From: Rubrivivax sp.
GTDB lineage: Bacteria > Pseudomonadota > Gammaproteobacteria > Burkholderiales > Burkholderiaceae_C
DNA length: 64,000 nt
Direction of reading: 5' to 3'
NCBI GenBank assembly: GCA_027487905.1
Contig: JAIYCR010000098.1
Location: forward strand, 1-64,000
Shown: in pieces, positions 49,799 to 56,940 of the stretch
Numbering within the stretch: the first letter of the stretch is position 1
How the letters are laid out: each line of letters opens with the position of its first letter
Position numbers and translations under genes: made by a program
Notes under the pieces: model-generated
Told to the model about the DNA's origin: nothing
Seen by the model: the letters and a program-made list of their open reading frames with translations, nothing else
Database searches by the model: none

Positions 49799-50394
49799 GA
49801 CAAGGCTCCCTGAGGCGACGCGCGGGCCACGCTCGCCTCCACGCACGCCCGTACCTGAGACCTTGCATGGAAGAGCCGGGTCTTGACCGTTCCGTTCGGT
49901 ATGCCCTGCAGGTCAGCTACGTCCTGCACTCCCAGGTCCTCGAAGTACACGAGGTGCAGGCACTCGCGGTGTGCCGCACTCAGCCGGTCGATGCACCGTC
50001 GCAGCAAGGCCGCGTCCTGGGCTTGCTCGAGCAGCGACTCCGCGATCGGTGTCTCGTCCTGCAGCACGTCGGCGTGCTCGTCCAGGTCGTCCTCGTTGCC
50101 CGGTCGACGGCGCAGCTCATCGAGCATCCTGAACCGGGCCACACCCAGCAGCCAGGTGCTGAACTTCGATTCGCCCCGGTAGGCCCGGGGCTTTTTCCAC
50201 ACTTCGAAGAAGGTGTCGCCCGTCACGCTGTCGGCGATGGCTTCGTCGCCGCAGCGGTGCAGCACGAAGGCGTGGACCCGGCGTGCGAAGAGCCTGTGCA
50301 GCTCGCGAAGCGCGACTTCGTCGCCGTCGGCCATCCGGTCCAGCAGCGCCTTGGCACGGGCTTCGTGGGGATCGAGCGTCTGGCGGGAGTTCAT
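49795..50394 (-). CDS. ECF-type RNA polymerase sigma factor
   Basis: A 199-residue ECF sigma factor. Region 2 is D-T-F-F-E-V-W-K-K-P-R-A-Y-R-G-E-S-K-F-S-T-W-L; region 4 has L-S-A-A-H-R-E-C-L-H-L-V-Y-F-E-D-L-G-V-Q-D-V-A-D and the HTH end G-T-V-K-T-R-L-F-H-A-R. It is tightly coupled to the probable anti-sigma gene. It sits in the middle of the 12-gene cluster, so it may autoregulate the cluster, but its target promoter is not identified. Confidence 0.93.
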   Translation of the reverse strand: MNSRQTLDPHEARAKALLDRMADGDEVALRELHRLFARRVHAFVLHRCGDEAIADSVTGDTFFEVWKKPRAYRGESKFSTWLLGVARFRMLDELRRRPGNEDDLDEHADVLQDETPIAESLLEQAQDAALLRRCIDRLSAAHRECLHLVYFEDLGVQDVADLQGIPNGTVKTRLFHARSQVRACVEASVARASPQGALS

Positions 50395-50419
50395 GGCGGG
50401 GAATGGCGGAGTGACCGGT

Positions 50420-51052
50420 TCAGGAGACGATGCGGAACTGCACGCGGCGGTTCGACGGTGCGGTGGGCAACAGGCCGTCCAGTGGTTCGACCGACCCTTT
50501 GCCGATGGGCTGCAGCCGCGCCGGGTCGATGCCGTGTCGCTCCACGAGCGTGCGGAAGACCGTCATCGCCCGCTCCCAGGACAGCATCAGGTTGCGGTGG
50601 GCGGCGCCTGAGGCGTCGGTGTGGCCTTCGACCGTCAGGCGCAGCGACGGGTCCTGAGCCATCAGCTGCGCGATGGCATCGACGTAGGCCGCTGCGTTGC
50701 CGCTCAGCCGGGCGCTGTTGGCCTCGAAGCCGATGGGCAACGCAACGGCGGGGCCGGTCGCCGACGCGGCGGTCGTTGCGGGCGCGCTGGCCGCGGCGTT
50801 GGCAGCGTTCGCGGCTTCCACAGGCGTGCTGCCCACAGCCGGGTTGGCGGCCCAGACGATGCCCCGCGACATCGGCGCATCGGCCTGGGTGGGCGCCTTC
50901 GCGGCGGGTGCGGACTCGCGCTGGAGCGCCGCTCGCAGCTCGGCAACGCTGGGCACGCCCTGGATCACGGCCACCTGGGCGTTCGCGGACAGGGCGCTGC
51001 CCATCAGGACGAGCGTCAGCGCGGCAATGGGGGGCAGACGGTGTGCAGGCAC
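50420..51052 (-). CDS. OmpA-like peptidoglycan-binding protein
   Basis: A 210-residue exported protein with signal peptide (I-A-A-L-T-L-V-L-M-G-S-A-L-S-A-N-A-Q). A low-complexity Ala-rich middle leads to an OmpA-like C-terminus: L-P-I-G-F-E-A-N-S-A-R-L, V-E-G-H-T-D-A-S-G, N-L-M-L-S-W-E-R-A, and P-S-N-R-R-V-Q-F. The GTG start has AGGAG upstream. It may anchor the surface structure of this cluster to the cell wall. Confidence 0.85.
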   Translation of the reverse strand: MPAHRLPPIAALTLVLMGSALSANAQVAVIQGVPSVAELRAALQRESAPAAKAPTQADAPMSRGIVWAANPAVGSTPVEAANAANAAASAPATTAASATGPAVALPIGFEANSARLSGNAAAYVDAIAQLMAQDPSLRLTVEGHTDASGAAHRNLMLSWERAMTVFRTLVERHGIDPARLQPIGKGSVEPLDGLLPTAPSNRRVQFRIVS

Positions 51053-51100
51053 GGTGGGACTCCTCGGTGAGCGGGGCCTTCAAGCGCAGGTACGCAAAGC

Positions 51101-52054
51101 TCAGTTGTTGCCGATGCGGGTGTTGCTCTTGCCCAGCAGCCCGGCCTGGCCCTGGACAACGCCGCCCACGGACACATCGGTCTGGCCGGAGCTCGCATTG
51201 CCGATGGCCACGGTCTGGCGATTCAGCGCGCCGCCTTGTCCCTGCACCACGCGGCCCACCTGAACCCGGCTGGACCCGGAACCGCTGGCATTGCCAATCC
51301 TGGCCGTCTGCTGATTGAGCGCACCGGCCTGGGCCTGGGTGAGCGAGCCGATGCGAACGTCCGAACGCGCCTGTCCGCTGGCGTTGCCGACCTCAGCGCG
51401 CTGGCTGTTCATCGCACCGGCCTGCGCCTGCGTGACCGAGCCGGCGTTCACCCGTGCACTGGACTGCCCGGAGGCGTTGCCGATGTCTGCGGTCTGCCGG
51501 TTCAGCGCGCCCGCCTGCAGCTGCGTCAGCCGCCCGACGTGGGTATGGCTGCTGGCATTGCCTGACGCATTGCCGACCGCCGCCTGCTGGCGGTTCAGCG
51601 CGCCGGCTTGGACCTGCTGCGCCGAACCCACGGAGGCGTCGCTTCGACCTTGACCGCCTGCGTTGCCCACTGACAGGGTCTGGTCGTTCAAGGCACCGGC
51701 TTGCACCTGCAGGGTGCTGCCCACCCGGCTGCGCGCACTCGCGCTGCCCGCGGCGCTGCCGATGTCCGAGCGCTGACGGCTCATCACGCCCAGCTGCACC
51801 TGCGTGCCGGACCCGCTGCGGGCATCGGTGGACGCGTTGCCCTGGGCATTGCCGATAGCGGCGCGCTGGTCCGAGGCAACGCCCAGCTGCACCTGCGTGG
51901 CCTGTCGCAGCTCGGCATTGCTCTCCTGGGCCGGCGTCGCGGTGCCCAGGGCTGCCAGCAACACCGCCAGGCCCAACCTCAGCACCCCGGGATCGGCCGC
52001 GACGCTGGAAGCCGGATTCGCCCGGACCGGCAGGATGGATAGCGCTGCATTCAT
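51101..52054 (-). CDS. Long curlin-like repeat protein
   Basis: A 317-residue secreted protein. After a signal (A-V-L-L-A-A-L-G-T-A-T-P-A-Q) it is nearly all repeat: eight full 31-residue units and a partial ninth with the consensus V-G-S-x-x-Q-V-Q-A-G-A-L-N-R-Q-T-A-x-I-G-N-A-S-G. The first two units are more diverged. The Q-x-Q-x-G-x-x-N-x-Q-x-x-x-x-G-N pattern resembles curlin repeats, which stack as amyloid beta-strands. No Cys. ATG with AAGGAG upstream. It shares its repeat design with the short protein at 55274-55720; it could be a minor subunit or a nucleator. Confidence 0.75.
   Translation of the reverse strand: MNAALSILPVRANPASSVAADPGVLRLGLAVLLAALGTATPAQESNAELRQATQVQLGVASDQRAAIGNAQGNASTDARSGSGTQVQLGVMSRQRSDIGSAAGSASARSRVGSTLQVQAGALNDQTLSVGNAGGQGRSDASVGSAQQVQAGALNRQQAAVGNASGNASSHTHVGRLTQLQAGALNRQTADIGNASGQSSARVNAGSVTQAQAGAMNSQRAEVGNASGQARSDVRIGSLTQAQAGALNQQTARIGNASGSGSSRVQVGRVVQGQGGALNRQTVAIGNASSGQTDVSVGGVVQGQAGLLGKSNTRIGNN
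51104..51913 (-). repeat. 93-bp coding repeats of the long curlin-like gene
   Basis: Eight full and one partial copies of a 93-bp unit, in phase with the coding frame. Conservation is strongest at the codons for Q-A-G-A-L-N-x-Q and G-N-A-S-G and weak in the eight or nine residues between them. Confidence 0.85.
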
Positions 52055-52085
52055 CGATATCTCCTTGGTCCGGCCATCGCCGGGT

Positions 52086-52838
52086 TCAGCCGCCGCACTT
52101 GACATCCCCGCTGCCCTGGCCCTGGCGGGTCAGGGCGGGCCGGCCCTTGCATCGAACATCGCCCGAACCGTCCAGCGAGAGCGTCAACGCCCGGGCGTCG
52201 ACCCAGGCATCGCCGCTGCCGGCGCTTCGCAGGGTGAGCTGTTCGACGGCGAGGTCCGACGCGTGGACGTCGCCGCTGCCCGTCAGGCGCATCGCGGCCA
52301 GCCTGGCCGTGCCGGCGAGCCGCACTTCGCCACTCCCCGATGAGTCGAGCTGCAGCTCGGAAAGGTTCAAGCCGCGGGCCAGCAGGTCCGACGATCCACC
52401 GACCCGCAGTGCCAGTCGATGCGACCGCAGGGCCGTCAGGACCGCGCTGCCGCTGGACTGCAGGCTCAGCCGCTCGAGGGTGGCGAAGCCCAGGGACATC
52501 AGCACCGGCGCGCGGGTCTGGAAGCCGCTGGCGGCCAGGCGCAACTCGCCCGCGACCGTGCTGACCTTCAACGCGTGCAGGACGGCGGGTTCGGCGCTGA
52601 CGCTCAGGCGGCCCGATTCGGCCGGCCGGAGCCACAGCTCGGCGGGAAGCTCGCACAGGACAGCGGAAAAGCTCAGTCCATCGAACACACGCTGCGCGAC
52701 GGCGGGCTGGCCTGACTGCGCCGCCGCCTTGCCTGACCGGCTCGACAGACCCCAAGCCGTCATCGCCCCGGCCGTGGCGATCACGAACCGGCGCCGAGTG
52801 CGCGACGGCTGGCTGCCCGTTGAGGATTCAAGGCGCAT
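52086..52838 (-). CDS. DUF2807 (GIN-domain) exported protein
   Basis: A 250-residue exported protein with a Tat-type signal (T-R-R-R-F-V-I-A-T). The rest is a right-handed beta-helix-like repeat with G-S-G-x-V/A motifs (S-S-G-S-A-V, S-S-G-S-G-E-V, T-G-S-G-D-V, G-S-G-D-A-W), typical of the putative auto-transporter adhesin head GIN domain, DUF2807. The start overlaps the preceding gene by 11 bp. It may coat or cap the surface fibre, which is inference. Confidence 0.8.
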   Translation of the reverse strand: MRLESSTGSQPSRTRRRFVIATAGAMTAWGLSSRSGKAAAQSGQPAVAQRVFDGLSFSAVLCELPAELWLRPAESGRLSVSAEPAVLHALKVSTVAGELRLAASGFQTRAPVLMSLGFATLERLSLQSSGSAVLTALRSHRLALRVGGSSDLLARGLNLSELQLDSSGSGEVRLAGTARLAAMRLTGSGDVHASDLAVEQLTLRSAGSGDAWVDARALTLSLDGSGDVRCKGRPALTRQGQGSGDVKCGG

Positions 52839-53250
52839 CGGGGTTCTCGATCAGGCACAGACCACTCTTGAGATCGAGCACCTGAACGGCGATCTGCCGG
52901 GACCGCGTGGAGCGGAAGTCCAGCGGCGTGGTGCTGCGCGCGGCGGGCGTCAGGCCGGACCCCTCGTAGACGAGACGGCCCTCCTGGAAACAGCGCAAGG
53001 TCGGTTCGCGCCGCTCGCCCTTGCGCGCGGACAAGACCGAGGCGTCTGGGCGGCGAGTCGCGGCCTGCGGCGAGGTCGTCGAGGCATCGACGGCCAAGTC
53101 CAGCCCGGCGTTCGCCACAGGCGGAACCAGCAGGATCAGCCAGGCACACAGGGCCGATGCGTTGACACCGCGCCTTTGGCGAGCCGAGCCCGGGACAGGG
53201 TGCGACGAGTCGCGGCGACGGGCGTCGGTCGATTCAGCGTGCAAGGACAT
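52828..53250 (-). CDS. Small secreted protein of unknown family
   Basis: A 140-residue protein. A hydrophobic segment N-A-S-A-L-C-A-W-L-I-L-L-V-P-P-V-A-N-A-G serves as a signal. The mature part has two Cys (L-R-C-F-Q-E-G-R-L-V-Y-E and G-L-C-L-I-E-N) that could form a disulfide in a small beta domain. Its start overlaps the CsgG-like gene end by 17 bp and its end overlaps the DUF2807 gene start by 11 bp, strong evidence that it belongs to the operon. The role may be like a small curli accessory protein, but no similarity is claimed. Confidence 0.6.
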   Translation of the reverse strand: MSLHAESTDARRRDSSHPVPGSARQRRGVNASALCAWLILLVPPVANAGLDLAVDASTTSPQAATRRPDASVLSARKGERREPTLRCFQEGRLVYEGSGLTPAARSTTPLDFRSTRSRQIAVQVLDLKSGLCLIENPDAP

Positions 53251-54838
53251 CGAGCACCCCCATGTCCGGGTTGGATCCCGAGCGTTGCGCCAGCTGCTGG
53301 CGCAGCGCGTTCACTTCCTGGATGCCCGCCCCGGGGGCGAGCGCCTGCGGGCCCAGGTCGCGTTCGGTGCGAAGGCAGGCGATCGTCTCGGTCACACCGG
53401 CCTTGCTGGCCAGGATCTGAAAGCCGAACCCGCCCGGGAATCGGATGCGCGCGCCGGCCGGCACCGCAGCCGTGGGCCGCGAAGGGTTGGGGTAGAACTG
53501 GGTCAGGCGGCGCTGGTCATCCAGCAAGAAGCAATACAGAAAGCCGGCGCTGCTCACGGCCACCTCGACCTCGACTGGCTCGCCGCGCCGGTGCACATGC
53601 GCCGGGCCGCGGACATTGGCCACGGCGACAGCCGATGGCGTGCCAGGACCGGCCGACGGTGGCGGTGGTGGTGTTGACACGGGCGCCGGCGTTGCTGCCG
53701 CGGGGCTGGCTTCGGCCGTCTGCAGCTGCTGAAAGGCGGCGGCGGCCAGCTTGTCCGTTCTCGAATGGTCCGAGCCGAGATAGGCGCGAAAGAACTCGAG
53801 ATCCAGGTTCAGGTCCGGCTTGAGCCCCACGGCCTGCTTCCAGGCGCGCACCGCACGTTCAAGCGCGGGATTGAGCTGGCCATCGACTTCACCCGTGTAC
53901 AGGTTGCGGGCGCCCATCTGGATCTGCAGCCAGCTCACGAGCGAGGGGACGTCACCCCTCAAGGTGTCCCACCAGTCCTCGATCTCGAGCGACACGTTGG
54001 TGTCGGCGTCCGTCAGTCCGAGGCAGGTCCAGTAAGGGATCTTGAGCAGTCGGCCGTACAACTCGATCGCGCTGAGCTCGACGAGCGCACGCAGCGCCTG
54101 CCCCTGCCCGTCGCTGCTGGTGAAGGTGAAGTTGTACTGGACCCCGAACTTCTGCAGGCTCAGGTCGCCATCGAAGCCCCGCCCCCTCCTGCGGATGAGC
54201 ACATAGTTCTTGGAGGTCACGCCGGGCAACAGGGTGAGCCCTTCGAGCTCGATTAGGCTGAGGTCCAGGCTCATGCCGGAGAAGGCATCGGATTCCGCGG
54301 CGCCCAGGCAGAGCGGGCCCAGGCAGATGCCGCCATCGCGCTGCTTGCGAAGCGTCGTCTCGTCGAACTGCGACACCGAGCCCTGCACGGCGAAGCTCGC
54401 GTTCTTGATGACGTCCTCGCGGCCTGCGGCCACCGCGCTGCCCGCGACCCACGGAATGAGCCGCACCGCACGGCTGCCGCGGGTCATGGCCGAGGTGGCC
54501 GAAGTGAACATCTCGCGCGCCCCGGCGCGGACCTTCTGCGTGGCGTCGGGGATGTCCTCGACGACCACCGCCACGTTGCGGGCGCCATAGGTGCGGAACA
54601 GGCCGTCCATGCAGCGGATGGCGCTGGCAAAGCTCGTGACATTGGCCCGGGGCGGACCCGCGCTCGGCCCGACGCTGGCCTCGACGGCCTGGCGGCGGAA
54701 CTCGTCGACCGAAGCCGGGCGGCTGCCCGCGGCCGAAGCGGGCGCCAGGCCCTGTCCCATCGCGAGCAGCGGCAGGCACAGGGCCGTGGCCAGCGCAACC
54801 GCACAGCGCCGAAGAAGAAAGCTCAGGAGCCTGCGCAT
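53234..54838 (-). CDS. CsgG/HfaB-like protein with PG-binding and DUF4384-like domains
   Basis: A 534-residue exported protein. The first 300 residues have the CsgG/HfaB layout: I-R-C-M-D-G-L, R-N-V-A-V-V-V-E-D-I-P-D-A-T, F-A-V-Q-G-S-V-S-Q-F-D-E, D-L-S-L-I-E-L, and the C-terminal helix A-L-R-A-L-V-E-L-S-A-I-E-L. CsgG is the outer-membrane pore for curlin. Then come a peptidoglycan-binding-1-like piece (L-Y-T-G-E-V-D-G-Q-L-N-P-A-L), a Pro-rich linker and a DUF4384-like domain (F-L-Y-C-F-L-L-D-D ... F-Y-P-N-P). The signal has no proper lipobox, unlike CsgG. GGAG precedes the ATG. Confidence 0.7.
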   Translation of the reverse strand: MRRLLSFLLRRCAVALATALCLPLLAMGQGLAPASAAGSRPASVDEFRRQAVEASVGPSAGPPRANVTSFASAIRCMDGLFRTYGARNVAVVVEDIPDATQKVRAGAREMFTSATSAMTRGSRAVRLIPWVAGSAVAAGREDVIKNASFAVQGSVSQFDETTLRKQRDGGICLGPLCLGAAESDAFSGMSLDLSLIELEGLTLLPGVTSKNYVLIRRRGRGFDGDLSLQKFGVQYNFTFTSSDGQGQALRALVELSAIELYGRLLKIPYWTCLGLTDADTNVSLEIEDWWDTLRGDVPSLVSWLQIQMGARNLYTGEVDGQLNPALERAVRAWKQAVGLKPDLNLDLEFFRAYLGSDHSRTDKLAAAAFQQLQTAEASPAAATPAPVSTPPPPPSAGPGTPSAVAVANVRGPAHVHRRGEPVEVEVAVSSAGFLYCFLLDDQRRLTQFYPNPSRPTAAVPAGARIRFPGGFGFQILASKAGVTETIACLRTERDLGPQALAPGAGIQEVNALRQQLAQRSGSNPDMGVLDVLAR

Positions 54839-54862
54839 GGGGAACTCCGGCGTCCGGGCGCT

Positions 54863-55186
54863 TCAGCGGCACTTGGCCGTGTTGTAGACGTTGCCGGTCA
54901 CGATGACCGTCTTGTTGCGCTCGGCGATGCGGTTGGAGCCGCGCTTGTCGTCCGCCGCATTGCCGATGTCCACGTTGCCGCAGTTCTCGTCGCCGCCGGG
55001 CTTGCGCCCGCCCGACTTGTCATTGCCCGAGCGCCGCTGCTTCAGGGTTTCCTTGGCAAGCGTGGCGCGGTCCTTGTCGTCGATCTCCAGCGCGTCGGCA
55101 CGCGCCGAACGGGCCTCGGACGCGGTGGCGCCAAACGCCAGCAGGCTCGCCACGACAGCCAGGCGCGCCAGGGGAAGTGCAGTCAT
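54863..55186 (-). CDS. Small Asn/Gly/Cys secreted protein
   Basis: A 107-residue secreted protein of no known family. The signal is L-A-R-L-A-V-V-A-S-L-L-A-F-G-A-T-A-S-E-A. The mature part is rich in K, R, D and G, with an N-terminal R-x-x-A-L-x-x-D-D-K and a C-terminal half E-N-C-G-N-V-D-I-G-N ... V-I-V-T-G-N-V-Y-N-T-A-K-C, where two Cys bracket N/G-rich beta segments. The G-N turns resemble the repeats of its neighbours. GAGG precedes the ATG. It may be an accessory or minor fibre component. Confidence 0.6.
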   Translation of the reverse strand: MTALPLARLAVVASLLAFGATASEARSARADALEIDDKDRATLAKETLKQRRSGNDKSGGRKPGGDENCGNVDIGNAADDKRGSNRIAERNKTVIVTGNVYNTAKCR

Positions 55187-55224
55187 GACGGAACCTCGTG
55201 TTGCTGGGGTGAAGCCCGGCGCAA

Positions 55225-55264
55225 CCCGGCGGCCCGTGCGGCGGGGAGCGCACGGGCTGCCGGG
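55225..55264 (-). promoter_or_regulatory. Long stem-loop between first two genes of the cluster
   Basis: Left arm 55225-55240 and right arm 55249-55264 pair as six base pairs, one G-T wobble and nine base pairs, with an eight-base loop. This is a 16-bp stem in the 87-bp gap between the short repeat gene and the next gene. There is no following T-run. It may act as a partial terminator or RNA-stabilising hairpin that leaves more message for the first gene. Confidence 0.65.
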
Positions 55265-55273
55265 TATGGCCGA

Positions 55274-55720
55274 TCACTTGGAGGTGTTGCCCACGTTCAT
55301 GGTCTGGGCGTTCTGCGCGCCGCCCGCCTGGACCTGGGTCACCCCGGCCGCCTTGACGTTCGACTGCCCCGCCGACGCGTTGCCCATGTTGAGCGTCTGC
55401 TTGTTGTTCGCGCCCCCGGCCTGGACCTGGGTCACGCCCTTGGCGTCGACGTTGGACTTGCCGCCGCCCGACGCGTTGCCCATGTTCATCTGCTGCGTGT
55501 TGTTCGCGCCGCCGGCCTGCACCTGGGTGACGCCGGCGGCCTTCACGTTCGACTGGCCCGAGCCCTGCGCGTTGCCGATGTTGGCGGTCTGCTTGTTGTT
55601 CGCGCCGCCGGCCTGCACCTGCGTGCCGCCCTTGAGATCGACGTTGGACGTCTGGGCGTGGGCCATGCCGGCGGCGGCAACGGCGATCAGGGCAGCAAGC
55701 AGTTTGGAGGTGGTGTTCAT
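55274..55720 (-). CDS. Short curlin-like repeat protein, likely major subunit
   Basis: A 148-residue secreted protein: signal L-L-A-A-L-I-A-V-A-A-A-G-M-A-H-A-Q, then four repeats of 31-32 residues with consensus N-V-x-A-x-G-V-T-Q-V-Q-A-G-G-A-N-N-K-Q-T-x-N-x-G-N-A-S-G. The Q-x-G-G-x-N-N-x-Q spacing resembles curlin. No Cys and few charged residues in the core, as expected for a functional amyloid. It is the first gene of the cluster and is followed by a stem-loop, consistent with high expression. Not a certain CsgA homologue. Confidence 0.75.
   Translation of the reverse strand: MNTTSKLLAALIAVAAAGMAHAQTSNVDLKGGTQVQAGGANNKQTANIGNAQGSGQSNVKAAGVTQVQAGGANNTQQMNMGNASGGGKSNVDAKGVTQVQAGGANNKQTLNMGNASAGQSNVKAAGVTQVQAGGAQNAQTMNVGNTSK
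55277..55645 (-). repeat. 93-96-bp coding repeats of the short curlin-like gene
   Basis: Four copies, two of 96 bp, one of 93 and a truncated last. They are much more alike at the DNA level than those of the long repeat gene, suggesting more recent duplication or gene conversion. Confidence 0.85.
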
Positions 55721-56084
55721 GATCAGGATTCCTGGTTTCGGCCCGTGGACGGTGTTCGATGCGGGCCGCAAAGGCATCGAACCGGTGGTGACATGAATGA
55801 GTCGTGCCACCGCGCCGTCAGGTTCAAGGAACCGGCGAAAAAGGAATCGGAGCGCCTGAAGGCACGCTCACCACAGGTCTGGCCAAGGCGCGGGGGCGAC
55901 GTGGTTGTCCCACCCGCCACCGGCACGGGAATCCTCAACTTGAACGAAAGACCCCCTGTTTGAGGGGCTATCAACACATCGAAGGTGATCGATCCAATGA
56001 TCAATGGCGGATCAATCCGGATTCACCGCGATTCGGATCGCCCTTGCAAAAAGGCAGGCGAACAGGCGAGAGGATCCCGATCCC
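55721..56084. promoter_or_regulatory. 364-bp gap upstream of the fibre cluster
   Basis: No convincing gene. The stretch is less GC-rich than the rest of the window, especially 55960-56060. It holds a perfect dyad GGTTC-AAG-GAACC (55821-55833), and three direct repeats of GATC(C)AAT at 55991, 55999 and 56010. It must contain the promoter of the 12-gene cluster on the minus strand and the end of the permease operon. I found no clear sigma-70 or ECF promoter. Confidence 0.5.
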
Positions 56085-56933
56085 TCACCGCCCCCGCGCC
56101 AGCTTCGGATCGAGCAGGTCGCGCAGGCCGTCGCCCAGCAGGTTCAGCCCCAGCACCGACAGCGCGATGGCGAGCCCCGGCCACAGCGCCAGCAGCGGGG
56201 CCTGGAACATCAGCGTCTGGGCTTCGTTGAGCATGCGGCCCCAGCTGGGCGTGGGGGGCTGGGTGCCCAGCCCGAGGTAGCTCAGCGCCGCTTCGGCCAG
56301 GATGGCCAGCGCGAACTGGATGGTGGCCTGCACGATCAACGCGCCGGCGATGTTGGGCAGCACATGGTCGACGGTGATGGCCCAGGGTCCGCGGCCGCAG
56401 GCGCGCGCCGCCAGCACGTACTCGCGCGTCCAGACCGACAGCGCGGCGCCCCGGGCGATGCGTGCGAACACCGGGATGTTGAAGATCCCGATGGCCACGA
56501 TGCTGGTGACCAGGCCCGGCCCGTAGACCGCGGTGAGCATGATGGCGGTGAGCAGTGCGGGAAAGGCGAAGGCGAAGTCGGCGCTTCGCATCACGAGTTC
56601 GTCCACCCAGCCCCGGCGCGCTGCGGCCAGCAGTCCGAGCACCACGCCGCAGGCGATGCCGATGCCCACGGCGATCAGGCCCACGGCGATGGAGTTGCGC
56701 GCGCCCACCAGCAGCAGCGAGACGATGTCGCGGCCCAGGCTGTCGGTGCCCAGCCAGTGCACGGCCGACGGCGGCGCGAGCTTCATCGGCACGTTGATGG
56801 CGGTGGGCGGGTGGGGCGTCCACAGCAGCGACAGCGCGGCCAGCGCCAGCAGCAGGGCGACCAGCACCGCGCCGGTCACGAAGCTGCCGTGCCGCGTGAA
56901 CCGCCTCCAGGCGAGCGCCGTTGCGCGCGGCAT
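56085..56933 (-). CDS. Peptide-type ABC permease (DppC/OppC type)
   Basis: A 282-residue inner-membrane permease with about six hydrophobic segments. The OppC-type features are L-G-T-D-S-L-G-R-D near residue 65 and the EAA loop R-E-Y-V-L-A-A-R-A-C-G ... H-V-L-P-N. I start it at 56933, where GAGG precedes the ATG; an ATG at 56951 overlapping dppB is possible. It is coupled to the DppB-type gene 7 bp upstream. The matching ATPases and solute-binding protein are 20-27 kb away. Confidence 0.92.
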   Translation of the reverse strand: MPRATALAWRRFTRHGSFVTGAVLVALLLALAALSLLWTPHPPTAINVPMKLAPPSAVHWLGTDSLGRDIVSLLLVGARNSIAVGLIAVGIGIACGVVLGLLAAARRGWVDELVMRSADFAFAFPALLTAIMLTAVYGPGLVTSIVAIGIFNIPVFARIARGAALSVWTREYVLAARACGRGPWAITVDHVLPNIAGALIVQATIQFALAILAEAALSYLGLGTQPPTPSWGRMLNEAQTLMFQAPLLALWPGLAIALSVLGLNLLGDGLRDLLDPKLARGR

Positions 56934-56940
56934 CGAAGCC

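Noticed and set aside
55723-56004. Minus-strand 93-residue frame upstream of the short repeat gene
   Set aside because: No ribosome site, no family, Arg/Ser/Pro-rich second half; it covers what should be the promoter region.
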